Of a stretch of DNA of 64,000 nt, positions 50,616 to 60,941 are shown piece by piece (the stretch's first letter is position 1; each line of letters begins with the position of its first letter). Source of the DNA: Takakia lepidozioides (Eukaryota; Streptophyta; Takakiopsida; Takakiales; Takakiaceae); assembly GCA_030704615.1 (NCBI GenBank), contig CM060732.1, positions 32,467,053 through 32,531,052 of the forward strand, written 5' to 3'. A program made the translations under genes and the position numbers. The notes beneath the pieces are model-generated. The model was given only the letters and a program-made list of their open reading frames with translations. It had not been told where the DNA came from and ran no database searches.

Positions 50616-53600
50616 TCAGCTATAGATTGCAACATCCAAGAAATCTCCAGTCTGCATGCCAGTAAACCATGTTGGTTAGAACCAAACGTTGTCCAGCATA
50701 AAGAGAGTATTATAAACATTCTAGCTTGGATTATCTTGTTGTCACCTCATTTTATTACCACACGAATACACAAATTACATCACTTGCTACCCATTGTGCT
50801 TGTCTTCTTAAAAGTGACGTTGATGAAAATTGCTCAAGGTGTCAAAAAGACTTGTTCTAGCATCCACTTTGCTTTCAAGAGGCTGTTATGATCCGCAACA
50901 CCTTCGATAATCCATGCACAGAAGTACATAATTCCATCTATGGCAACATGTTACTTGAGCAGAAAGAAACTGTACCTGGAAGGTAAGATCAGCAAGACAG
51001 CGGCTATCATCCCCTCTTCTTGAGCTTGGACTTGAATGTGTCACCCCTACCTGTCAACAATGTAGGGAGATATGTTCTGTTTTATTCATTGGAGTTATCC
51101 TGCTAGCATCCCTGTGCCAGAAACCAAAATAGGATCTTTTCCTCAAGTGATAACCTTTCTCTCTTACTAGGGGCAGGGCCTGGTTCTAGTGAAGCTACCA
51201 AAATTATCAGTCGTAGCAGTGCAGGTGGCAGTCTCAAGTACTAAAACCTACTAATCACAACTATTATTTGGTGTTAATCAGAAAGTTTTGTCTGACCAGG
51301 ATTGACCCAATTCTTAGTCATCTTGGTGCTTGTATTAACTCCCATTCACCACAGTTTGCAGGCCTCAGAACCTTCTATGCCAAAAGTCCTACGAGTGCAG
51401 ACACAGAGAGAGGAGCAGAAGCGAGCCTTACATTGCGGATGACGTTGCGCCCTCGTCGGTCCGGATATACAAAAGCAAATGACAGGCGTGCATCACGCTT
51501 CCTTGCTTCTGGAGCGACCTCCTTTAACTACCCTCAATTTCAAGCAGAAAGAATATCTATCAGAATGGCAGATTGACAGGTAATATAGGGGGAGGGATAG
51601 GTGAGCTTGCTTACTGTGAGCCAGTACAATGTCAAATGACGTCCTACACTCTATCCCTCCCAGAGGAATAGCAATTAACCTCTGAATTGTAAGGCCTGCA
51701 CCCACAAATGGTGAGAGGGAGAGGGAGTGTTGGCGATAATGTACCCTTCATGGCCAGCTCCAAGGGATAACACCCCACCCAGAGCCAGTCTTGGGGTTAC
51801 TACTAACCAATTTAAGGAAACTTAGTCCAAATACCATACAGATTTGCCCCCAGCTCAGTTTTAGGAAATTAAGTGGATTGAAGTGCTGGATACAAAATCA
51901 ATGTACAAAATACAATGTTGATTCCAGCAGTGCTATCCTATTCCAACCTTGAGTCACACACATGACTGTACTTGCTGGTAACATGGTAGGCAGCAAGGGA
52001 ATGTACTCATAAGACAAGGTTTGCCATAGGCTTGGGGCCATTGACCCCGTGCCCAGTTTGAGCGGAACACAAAGGGACAGACACTACCTTTGTCAGGGGC
52101 TGACCCCGGGAGTATGACTTACCTTGGAACAGACAATTGATCCGAGTTTTCCAGATATCCTCTAGAAATCCATTACAGAAGCATCAATCTGCTGTGTGTG
52201 ATTTTGCCCACTAACTAGGCCCCAAAAGGGCCTGAGCTTTTGTTGGCTCAGCCTCGAGATTTTCGAAGTTGGTAAACAGAGGTACAGGAACAAATCCCTT
52301 GATGGATTTGAAGAGGACGTCTCTCTGGTGAGAGTACCCAGGACAATGAATCAGAAAGTGGATATTGTCTTCAAGCGGAAAAGCTCTCCAGATTTAACCA
52401 GTGGTCTGGCATGGAACTAAGCCTCCATAAATGCGCGGTAACCGCAGCTACCCACCACGGGCATTTGCAATCCCCTTTTCCTCTCTGTTTGCTGTTCAAA
52501 GGTAGGCTTCCCACCCTGAGTTTAGGCAGCAAGAGAGACAGAGAGTAAGATTACTTTCACCATTCCTTGTAAACGATGCCCATAATATACACGAGAGGGC
52601 CTAATCCCCATTGGATACAAAACCCTCCTGAAGCAGGGGAGAGAAAAGATGGAAGTGAAACACCCACAGCTTTAGGGCTGACAATAATCCTTACAAGATC
52701 AGTGAGCTCCCGCAAGGTGGCATCCCGCCAAGTGTAAATTTGCACTTCATCCTTTGGCTCCTTACCCCGTATCCCAAAGTCTTCCACAGTGTGATGGCCT
52801 CCATTCTAATCCACAACAAGCAGTAAGTCAAGAACTGCAGCTTTTCAGCTGTATCTCTCTGAAAACTACCAACTGAAATAGACACTACTCATAAAGTGAG
52901 ACATATGAAGAGGGTTTCAAAAGCACACCTTGGTAAATACGCGAAGGAGGAGTGGACATGTCTGCATCCACCCACCAATAGCACCCTCATTATGTTCACA
53001 CTCACTCTGGCTTGGTGAAACCTAGTCTGATGGACTGCTTGCTTCAGTCCTACATTTTCTTCTCTTTCTGTTTCCGAGAGAAAGTAAGGGCTCGGCAAGA
53101 AGAAGACTGTACCATGAGAACTGAAAGGGATCAACCTGTTCCTGCCTGAAATATACCTAGATTTCTTGGCAACATAATTGTGGTCTGTGGTCACTCTAAA
53201 TTATGAAGTCTTTGTTGTAGAGCAATAAGAGGTGCTACTTAGCTAAACTTGACGACCTTGATGCTCTTTAGAAAGTACTCATGAGACGTTGTTTGCAGAA
53301 GCCTTGTGGCCATGGACACCGCACCCAGTTTGGGCAGAACAGTCGCTACCTTTGTAGTGGCTTACTCCAGTAGGACTTACCTTGGTATAACCAATTGGTT
53401 CAGGCTTTCCAGATTTCCTCCAGAAAGCCCTTCATACAAGCATCAATCTGCTGTGTGAGCTGCCCAGCTATTAGACCCCAACAGGGCCAGGGCTTTAGGC
53501 TCAGCCTCGAGATTTTGAAAGTTGGCGAACAGAGGTGGCGGGACTATGTTCTTGAGAGGGTCGTCTCCCATGAGAGTATCAGAAAATGGATATTGTCATC

Positions 53601-54160
53601 AGGCAGCCCGCACATCCGGCATTGACAATCTCCCTTTCCTCTTTGAATCTGTTTCTTGTTTCGAAGGTAGACTCCCCGACGAGTTTAACTTCTAGTCTAT
53701 TGCCGAGGGTAGGTAGGCCCGTCAGATCATCCTTTAGAATGAATCATGCTCCAAGTGAATTGTCTAACTGCTTGTACATTCACCATCACTGTAGTTATCC
53801 GTTCAACTGAGAGCTTGGACATATCCTAGGGGGTTCCAAAATTGCAAGGATCGTCTGTCTCTACTGTAATTTTTTTTTGAATTCTTGAGATATCACCGAC
53901 AGGTTAGGATTGATTTTGATCCACTTGTCCACGGGGTCCATGGCCACACTCGACATTCAAACGAATGTTACATTGACAGGATAGAATCCTACACCTCTGA
54001 CATAGAGAGAGAAAGAGAGGGTGATCTGTACTTTTTCTCTGTCCACCACGGTGAAGGAGCGAGCTAGGCTTGGAGGTCCGCGGGGAGCAGCCATTGGAGG
54101 CCTAGGAGGCCTTGCCTGCACGTCTGCTGCTGCTGCCGCCGCCGCTGCCACCAGAGACAT
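50616..54160 (-). CDS. SAP18: SAP18 (histone deacetylase complex / ASAP splicing-complex subunit)
   Basis: Six exons join exactly in phase, each at a codon boundary: 54160-54032, 52961-52929, 52805-52695, 51527-51432, 51050-50976 and 50651-50616. The product is 159 residues, close to plant SAP18 (~150). Exon 1 gives a Met-Ser-Leu start, an Ala run, a Pro-rich segment and FTVVDREK. Then follow TCPLLLRVFTK, NGGHHTVEDF plus GKEPKDEVQIYTW and DATLRELTDL, KEVAPEARKRDARLSFAFVY, DDSRCLADLTFQ and TGDFLDVAIYS-stop. These are the signature blocks of the ubiquitin-like SAP18 fold. SAP18 bridges repressors to Sin3-HDAC complexes and is a core of ASAP/PSAP with RNPS1-type proteins at the exon junction complex. 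The frame is open further upstream but ATG 54160 is the first ATG. Introns 1 and 3 hold LINE fragments. Confidence 0.93.
52010..52540 (-). mobile_element. LINE reverse-transcriptase C-terminal fragment in SAP18 intron 3
   Basis: On the minus strand the text around 52392-52330 reads EDNIHFLIHCPGYSHQRDVL, followed by LFTNFENLEAEPTKAQAL. This has the form of the zinc-binding C-terminal region found after the reverse transcriptase in non-LTR elements (H-F-L-x-x-C-P-x-Y). An upstream C-x-C-P-x-x pair (KGDCKCPWW) may be the first zinc ligands, but the frames do not join. A second, diverged copy lies at 53285-53700. It inserted in the same transcriptional sense as the host gene. Confidence 0.6.
53285..53700 (-). 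mobile_element. Second LINE C-terminal fragment in SAP18 intron 1
   Basis: Shared text with 52010-52540 includes AAGCATCAATCTGCTGTGTG, GGCTCAGCCTCGAGATTTT and GGATATTGTC. On the minus strand this copy reads GDCQCRMCGLPDDNIHFLIL, which keeps the C-x-C-x2-C and H-F-L parts but lacks the last cysteine-proline in frame. The two copies may be independent insertions of one family or products of a local duplication. Confidence 0.55.
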
Positions 54161-54839
54161 GCTTCTCCAACTCTTCACTCCTCGATTGAGGTTTGTGCCC
54201 GAGCTTGAGAGCGAGCATATAGAGTGAGAAGCAGGAGGAGACGTCGCTTGGTGAGGTGTAGGGCTTTGAAAGTAAACACTTGGACGAACGAACTAGAAAC
54301 GACGATGAACACCGACTCAGAACGAAAGAGCTTCTGAGTCTGACCTTGACTTCTGCACTTTTTTGTGATCTGTGGTGCCGCCCATCTTCAGGACTCGTTC
54401 ATCATGAGACTTTCCCCAAAACTTCAGTCGAAAAGGGAGCGAGGGAGCTTCCCACGGAGACAGTGCACTCAGTTCTGTTCTCCAGTGAAGAGAAATGTGG
54501 TAATGAACTTCCAGTGTGCATGAAGCACAGCAGGTTAGGCGTTGCATGGAAGGCATTTCTGCTTATGCTCTGCTTTGCTCTACTAAAGAGGGGCCACAAT
54601 GAATGCCACAACTGTGCCAAGTAGCCTTCAAAGATTTGGTTGCTGGCCTATGGCAGTGAAAATTCAGGAGACTCCAGCCCCAGGTCGATGAAAGAGAGCC
54701 CTAAGCCACAGGAGCTACCCTCCAGGTTTCCTGTTGCATTTAAGATCACTCTATTCATCAGAACTTTACAAATCTTTCTGAATATCCTGAAGGAGCTCAT
54801 AGAAGGAGGACAAGGGTGTTAGTTTTCAGTCTCTGAAGG

Positions 54840-56290
54840 AACTTAGTCATGGACCGACACAAAATCGGAGGGCTTGAAGTAACCCGATTTATCCAAGTGG
54901 GCCTTAGAACATTGATGAGGGAGATAGCCTAGAAAGTAGTTTTGTGCGCCAAAGTAGATAAACTGCGAGTGGAGGTCTGACTGACGAACTGGTCTTTCAT
55001 TTGCCAAAACAACCCTATGATTCACCACAAACCGCCCCCAGGTGATGCATTGCAGAATCATATCTCTATAAACTTGATCAAGCTCCTGTCACCCTATTGT
55101 GTTTTCTGGTCAGTATGCAGCGGAAGCATGAATCTGAAAGACTGCTTCAGCATACAGATAACAAGCCTTGAAGCCCATGGATATTGTATAACTGAAAGAG
55201 ATCGAGTATGAAAGTATCGCTTCAATCAGTTTGGATTGCAACATCCAAAGTATCCCATCTGCATGCCAGTGTACATCCTTGATTAGAACCAAGCAATCTC
55301 CAAGAGTAAAATTAATCAGCAACCTTTGTCTTTCTGGTGCTCAGTGATGCCCTACCAAGCAATAGACACAGTTCACATTCTGGGAACATCTGACATAAAA
55401 GCTGCTGCAATTACCATACGTGACTTGCTGCAAATTTGATCTTGTGCTGCAGAAGTGTCCTTGCACAATGACGTCTTAAGGTGTGACCAAGAATTTCTAA
55501 CACTGTAAACCAACCTGTCCTGCTCGTATAGATCAAACAGAAACGACAATTTTGCCAAATGTGAGTCCCCGTGCTTCTCCACCACCAATCAGGATTGGAT
55601 GACAAATCCTAACAAGATCAGCAAGTGGTACGGAGGTGCCATCCTACCAGGTATAAGTTCGAATAGAGCACTTTGTCTCATTACCCTGTACCCAAATTCT
55701 TCACGGTGTGATTGCTTCATTCCAATCTGCAGCAAGCAGTAAGACCCTCGCGCATCAGAAAAGCTCTTCTTCAAAAGTAGAGTGTATAAAATGAGAAGGT
55801 TAGTTGACAGTAGAAACTACCCTGGTGGCTACATAACTATTCAATAGATTTACAGACACCACATGCAATGAAGGAAGGAAGGAGCCATCGGCATGGCCCC
55901 GACCCCAATATTCTTCATGATTGTTCCTTTGTTGTGGAGCAGCAAAAGGGTTGCTCTTGACATGTGCACCCTTGATGGTTTTACAATGAATCACATTATA
56001 AGTTTCATTATCCTACTGATTGTAGCATGTGCAACAATTGTCTGTTCAGAGAGCTTAAACATATCCCAGTGCTGAAAACATTTGAAGAAGCTCCCTCTCT
56101 TCAGATGTCACCACCAAGTCAGGATTGACTTTGCTCCAGAGGGTTCAATGCCCCCGGCTGGCCAGTCAACATCACACTTCGCATTGCCAAAGGTTGCTAC
56201 ATCAGCTGTGTCATTTCCATGGGAGGTGGAATCAACAGAACCCGTAATGAGACCACATTTGACCGCACCTCTAATCAGATGCGGACCTCT
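54840..56290 (-). pseudogene. Decayed SAP18 duplicate
   Basis: Segments of this stretch match the SAP18 gene in the same order and orientation. 55608-55765 matches the region of exon 3 and its upstream intron (52680-52860). 55240-55320 matches exon 6 and its acceptor (GGCATGCAG then a GATGTTGCAATC-type core). 54840-55240 matches the 3' flank (50280-50610). 56030-56200 matches part of intron 1 (53800-53960). Reading frames are lost: the exon 3 homologue no longer encodes the GKEPKDE block, exon 6 lacks three bases, and exons 4 and 5 are not recognisable. It lies between the intact SAP18 gene and the PPR gene stop codon. Confidence 0.75.
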
Positions 56291-56371
56291 TTAGGACAAC
56301 CACTTGTCATGATCAACTAACCTCAACATTTGTGAGTCTTGTGGAACATCTTCTTTGACAGTTGTCCATTA

Positions 56372-59300
56372 TCACCAGTAGTCTCCACACGAACACACCC
56401 CATTCCTGAAGTGATGGAAGCGGTTGCCATCCCTGACAACTATTTCTCGCTCCACAATCTTGGAGATGAGCTTGCTTGCAGTGTGGCAGTCACCACATAT
56501 CCTAATATTCTTGATAATGCGAACAGCTGTCCCAGCAGGTAAGCTAATGAGCCCAAAAGCAATAGCCAGCTTTTCACTGTGGTAGCAAAGAGTTCGTTCC
56601 TTCTGCCCCTCATCCACATCATGCAATACAAAGCGCGTGTCAGGTACATATCCTGCCTCCTTCATCTCCCTAGTCAGTCTCTCCAACTCAGCATAGATCT
56701 CCTCTGTTTGCGGGTGAGATCTGTCCTCTACATCGAATGTGTGTACCCTATTCTTGACCTCAATCCAGCTACACCCTGTCTCCTTCTTCACAGCTCGGTC
56801 GGCCATCACATTTCTTATCTTTGCCACATCTTCCCACCTGCCAGCCGCAGAATAGATGTTTGACAGCAGCACATAAACAGCAGCGTTCTGAGGTTCCAAC
56901 TTGAGGATGCATCCTGCAAAACGTTCGGCTAGCTCCACATTGCCATGGACTCTGCAGGCACCAAGCAAGGCCCGCCAAACTGGAGCATCTGGTTCAAATG
57001 GCATTTTTCTGATAAAGTCCTCTGCCTCCTTCAAGTGCCCTGCTCTGCCAAGCAGGTCAACTATACAGCCATAGTGCTCCAGAGTTGGTTCAATGCTATG
57101 ATCCCGACTCATGGAACCAAAGTAGTGAAGGCCTTCATCCACAAAGCCCACATGGCTGCATGCAGAAAGAACACCAATAAAAGTGACATTGTCTGGCTTC
57201 ACCCCATCCCATTGCATTTCTTCAAAGAGTTGAAGGGCCTCATTGCCACACCCATGCTGGGCGTATCCTACAATCATTGCATTCCATGAGACAAGGTCTT
57301 GTTTGAGAATTCCATCAAAAACTTGCCGTGCATCACCCACACTGCCACACTTGGCATACATGTCAACAAGGGCAGTACCCACACATACGTGTGTCTCGAA
57401 CCCACCTTTTGTGATGACAGCATGGAAGCGCTTGCCCTCTTGCAGGGTTCCTAGGCTGGCGCATGCGTTGAGTATGCTGGTGAAAGTGATTTCGTTTGGC
57501 CTCATGCCTTCTCTTTGCATTTGCCAAAAGAGTTCAAAAGCCTCCTTGCAATAACCAAGCTGAGCAGACCCTACAATCATCGCATTCCATGAGACCACAT
57601 TTCGTTCAGGCATTAGGAAGAACACTTGCCGCGCATCCACAACACTTCCACACTTGCAATACAAGCTGATCAGAGCAGTCCCCACTTGGACATCTGATGC
57701 AAGTCCAGTTTTTTTAATACCTGCATGGACCTGCTTGCCCTCTTGCAGAGCTGCTGAGCTGGCACATGAGTTGAGGAGACTCATGAAGGTGATCTTGTTT
57801 GGCTGCACACCTTCTCGTTGCATTTGCTGGAAGAGCTCAAATGCCTCTGCACCATGTCCTTCCTGAGCAAGTCCTTCAATCATTGCAGTCCATGAGATTA
57901 CATCGCGCTCAGGCATTTTATCAAACACTTGCCGCGCGTCCCTCAAACTCCCGCACTTGGAATACATGCTAACAAGGGCATTCGCAACTTCGAGGAATGA
58001 TTCAAATCCAGCATTCAGGATAAAAGCATGGAGCCGCTGGCCTCGTTCCAGAGCTTCTGGGATAGTACATGCACTCAGGATGCTAATGAAAGTGACCGCG
58101 TTTTTTTCAGGCATTTTGTCAAACACTTGGCATGCATCCACCACACTCCCGCACTTGCAGTACATGCTGACAAGGGCAGTCCCCACTCGCACATCTGACT
58201 CAAATGCAGCATTGCGAATGTATGTATGGACCCGCTTTCCCAGTTCCAGAGCTGATGGGCTGGCACATGCATTTAGAATGCTGATGAAAGTGACCTTGTC
58301 TGCCTTCATGCCTTCTCTTCGCATTTGCTGAAAGCATTCAAAAGCCTCCTCATTCCGACCATGCTGAGCAAGTCCTGTAATCATAGCGTTCCATGAGACC
58401 ACAGTTGGTTCAGACATTTTCAAGAAAACTCGTTGTGCATCCACCACACTCCCGCATTTGCAATACATGCTGACCAACGCAGTTCCCACTTGGCCATCCC
58501 ACTCCAATTCAGCTCCGATGATGTCCGCATGGAGCCGCTTGCCTAGTTCCAGACCTGCTGGGCTGGCACATGCGTTGAGGAGGTTAATGAAAGTGACCTT
58601 ATTTGGCCTCAAGCCTTCTCGTTGCATTTGCCCCAAGAGTAGGAAAGCCTCCTCACGACAATCTTGCTGGGCATATCCTCCCATCATTGCAGTCCATGCG
58701 ACCACATCCCGCTCAGGCATTTTGTCAAATATTCGGCGGGCATCCATCACCTTCCCGTATTTGCAATACATGCTCACAAGGGCAGTCCCCACACGGACAT
58801 CTGCCTCCAATCCAGCGTTTACAATGCTGTCGTGAACCCATTTGCTCCGTTCCAGGGGTATTGGGCTGCCACATGCGTTGAGGATGCTCATGAAGGTGAT
58901 CTTGTTTGGCTTCACGCCTATCTCTTGCATCTGCTCAAAGAATTGAAATGCCTCTTCACCATGTCCTTGCTGAGCAAATCCTGCAATAATCGCAGTCCAA
59001 GAGACCACATTTCGTTTAGGCATTCGGAGGAACACTTGACGAGCATCCACAACACTACCGCACTTGCAATACATGGTGACAAGGGTGCTTCCCAGGAAAA
59101 CGTCTGGCTCGATTCCACTTCTGACGATGTGGGCATGCACAACCTTGCCAACTTCCAGGGTTTTGGTCTTCGCACACGCCTGCAAGAGACGAGCACAGGT
59201 CTGCGAGTATGCCCCGACACCTTGTTCAAACATGATATCGAGAATGTCCACTCTCTCATTGCACACGGTGCGCACATCCCCACTAGCTCCTCCCTCGCTC

Positions 59301-59494
59301 TCTCGACTTTGCCTTCGCCTTAGATTGGAATCCGTGGTGATGGCAAGACTCGAAACCTTGCAGAAAACTTGACTCCCACCACACAGCTGGGTGTGGTTCC
59401 AGGATCGGAACTCCACCGCTCGGCATGATACAATAGAATGACTCCAGCAAAGTGAGTTGGGAGTTGGGTGTTGTGCGAGAAGAATGTGGACCAT
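56372..59494 (-). CDS. PPR protein, PLS class with E and DYW deaminase domains
   Basis: A single exon of 1,040 codons from ATG 59494. The open frame extends 22 codons further to a TTG, but no earlier ATG is in frame. The N-terminus is rich in Ser, Arg and His with few acids, suiting an organelle targeting peptide. From about residue 100, eight PLS triplets follow with a repeat of about 101 residues (VGTALVSMYCKCGSVVDA, RNVVSWNAMI, PNKITFMSILNAC). E motifs and a DYW domain close the protein. The deaminase zinc site is complete (HSEK about 972, CGDC at 1000-1003), the second zinc cluster H..C.C is present, and it ends GDYW. Such proteins bind organelle transcripts and convert specific C to U. 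One triplet is shortened by 35 residues (about residue 465). The gene is divergent from FAH. Confidence 0.95.
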   Translation of the reverse strand: MVHILLAQHPTPNSLCWSHSIVSCRAVEFRSWNHTQLCGGSQVFCKVSSLAITTDSNLRRRQSRESEGGASGDVRTVCNERVDILDIMFEQGVGAYSQTCARLLQACAKTKTLEVGKVVHAHIVRSGIEPDVFLGSTLVTMYCKCGSVVDARQVFLRMPKRNVVSWTAIIAGFAQQGHGEEAFQFFEQMQEIGVKPNKITFMSILNACGSPIPLERSKWVHDSIVNAGLEADVRVGTALVSMYCKYGKVMDARRIFDKMPERDVVAWTAMMGGYAQQDCREEAFLLLGQMQREGLRPNKVTFINLLNACASPAGLELGKRLHADIIGAELEWDGQVGTALVSMYCKCGSVVDAQRVFLKMSEPTVVSWNAMITGLAQHGRNEEAFECFQQMRREGMKADKVTFISILNACASPSALELGKRVHTYIRNAAFESDVRVGTALVSMYCKCGSVVDACQVFDKMPEKNAVTFISILSACTIPEALERGQRLHAFILNAGFESFLEVANALVSMYSKCGSLRDARQVFDKMPERDVISWTAMIEGLAQEGHGAEAFELFQQMQREGVQPNKITFMSLLNSCASSAALQEGKQVHAGIKKTGLASDVQVGTALISLYCKCGSVVDARQVFFLMPERNVVSWNAMIVGSAQLGYCKEAFELFWQMQREGMRPNEITFTSILNACASLGTLQEGKRFHAVITKGGFETHVCVGTALVDMYAKCGSVGDARQVFDGILKQDLVSWNAMIVGYAQHGCGNEALQLFEEMQWDGVKPDNVTFIGVLSACSHVGFVDEGLHYFGSMSRDHSIEPTLEHYGCIVDLLGRAGHLKEAEDFIRKMPFEPDAPVWRALLGACRVHGNVELAERFAGCILKLEPQNAAVYVLLSNIYSAAGRWEDVAKIRNVMADRAVKKETGCSWIEVKNRVHTFDVEDRSHPQTEEIYAELERLTREMKEAGYVPDTRFVLHDVDEGQKERTLCYHSEKLAIAFGLISLPAGTAVRIIKNIRICGDCHTASKLISKIVEREIVVRDGNRFHHFRNGVCSCGDYW

Positions 59495-59762
59495 CTTACT
59501 CACATGGCAACCAGATATGTGCAGGGACTGCTGCCTTGAGCTGAATTGTTGCAACCCCAAGTTCCATTCAGAGCATTAATGCTGCACAGGAACAATTTTG
59601 GTGATAGAAAACTGTTAATTGTGCAGCTGAGAGCTGGACGTACAAGGACACCACAAATCCCCATTGAAACGGCTGAAAACCACAAGAAGCATGTTAGCTT
59701 CATAAGTAAAACTCACCCTTTCTCTTGGATTGCTACAGATCGAAAATGTCCTCCCTGCGATT

Positions 59763-59912
59763 TTCCTCCGGATGACTATATCCAACCCTTGGCCTGAAAG
59801 AGAACAAATTGACTTGTTGGGGTGTTCGTTGTTGAAGACCTTGGATTCGAAGAACATACCCAATTCTGTTCTCTTTCAGTCTAAGGGTGAGATATAGTCA
59901 TCCGGAGAAAGG
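59763..59912. ncRNA. Long hairpin between PPR and FAH (miRNA-precursor-like or tiny MITE)
   Basis: The left arm 59763-59811 (TTCCTCCGGATGACTATATC...AGAGAACAAATTG) and right arm 59861-59912 (CAATTCTGTTCTCTTTCAGT...TATAGTCATCCGGAG) are near-perfect reverse complements with about five mismatches, around a loop of about 50 bases. Size and pairing suit a plant miRNA precursor, but a miniature transposon is equally possible. It lies about 270 bp upstream of the PPR start codon. Because both strands fold, the transcribed strand is unknown. Confidence 0.5.
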
Positions 59913-60941
59913 ATGAGTGATCTTTTGCCCCTGCCAATACCTTGCCATGACATTTGTAAGTGGACTCTCTATTTGGGCTCGGCTGCAATGTATAGGAGAG
60001 CATGGAGAGACATAACTTAGAAACTGAGCAAATCAAGAGGTAGACTTGGAAAGGCAGAAGAAAATAAACACATTAGCGACTGAAGAGGGAAACATGACGA
60101 GGTCGAGGCAGATCTAGTTAAGTATGCTGAAAATAGCAAAGATGGAGGAGAGGTAAAGTGAGGTTTGTCTAACGTCCAGAGGTGCGAATCTTGAGTATCT
60201 TCGATAACGATCGCCGAAAGAGTTACGATTTGACCACTTGTGAAAGTGATTGTGCCCACAACGTTGGTAGTAGCACGAACGTGGGCAGCTCTTGTATGGA
60301 CAAAAACAGCCCAGCGAGTAGGACATCTCAAAAACATGCACACCAAATCCCACATCAAGGTGGGCCCACGAGCTTCCACGGCAAAAGAGTTGCAAAGAGG
60401 CCAAAGGCATGCTGAAAGGGGCATTGCATCCGATCTCACCATGCATCACGGACAAAGAAACTTCTGAGAAACTTCTGAGTGCGGCTCTTTTTTAAATATG
60501 AGTTGGTCAACCAAAACACAGAGTGACCAAGTCTGCCCCCTCGATTTTATAAATGGGTCCGACGTCCAGATCATTGCAAGTTTGTGCCTCGGTATAATTC
60601 TCTGAATTGGTTGACAATGCTGCTGTCTGTTGGGCACAAAGTTTGTCAAGTCTGCTTTTGTAGACACAAAATAATGCAGAAGGGGCACTGATGACAGGAA
60701 GATGTGGGTGGCACGGGAATCGTGCAGAAAAAAGAGTCGAAGACTGGCATAGATACATCCAAAGATACTTAGAAGGATGATTGTTGAGGGGCATCCAGCA
60801 GAAAGCGACTCCCTTTTTGACCCTAGTGCACACGCGCTCCCGCAAACTGCAGGCTTGTAGTTGAGCAATATACCTTCACCACATCATCGTAGTTTCGTTG
60901 ATGCGAACTAGCCCGTTCGGCCAACGCTGAGAGAATCGAGT
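59913..60941. other. Divergent intergenic region of PPR and FAH
   Basis: No gene was recognised. Minus-strand frames at 60017-60442 and 60446-60868 show no domain. The region must hold the FAH promoter and possibly the upstream PPR promoter; no TATA box or motif can be assigned with confidence. Confidence 0.4.

Noticed and set aside
54161-54178. SAP18 start six codons further upstream
   Set aside because: The frame is open there, but the codon at 54178 is GTG; the first ATG is at 54160.
59495-59560. PPR protein starting 22 codons earlier
   Set aside because: The codon at 59560 is TTG; no ATG lies in this part of the frame.
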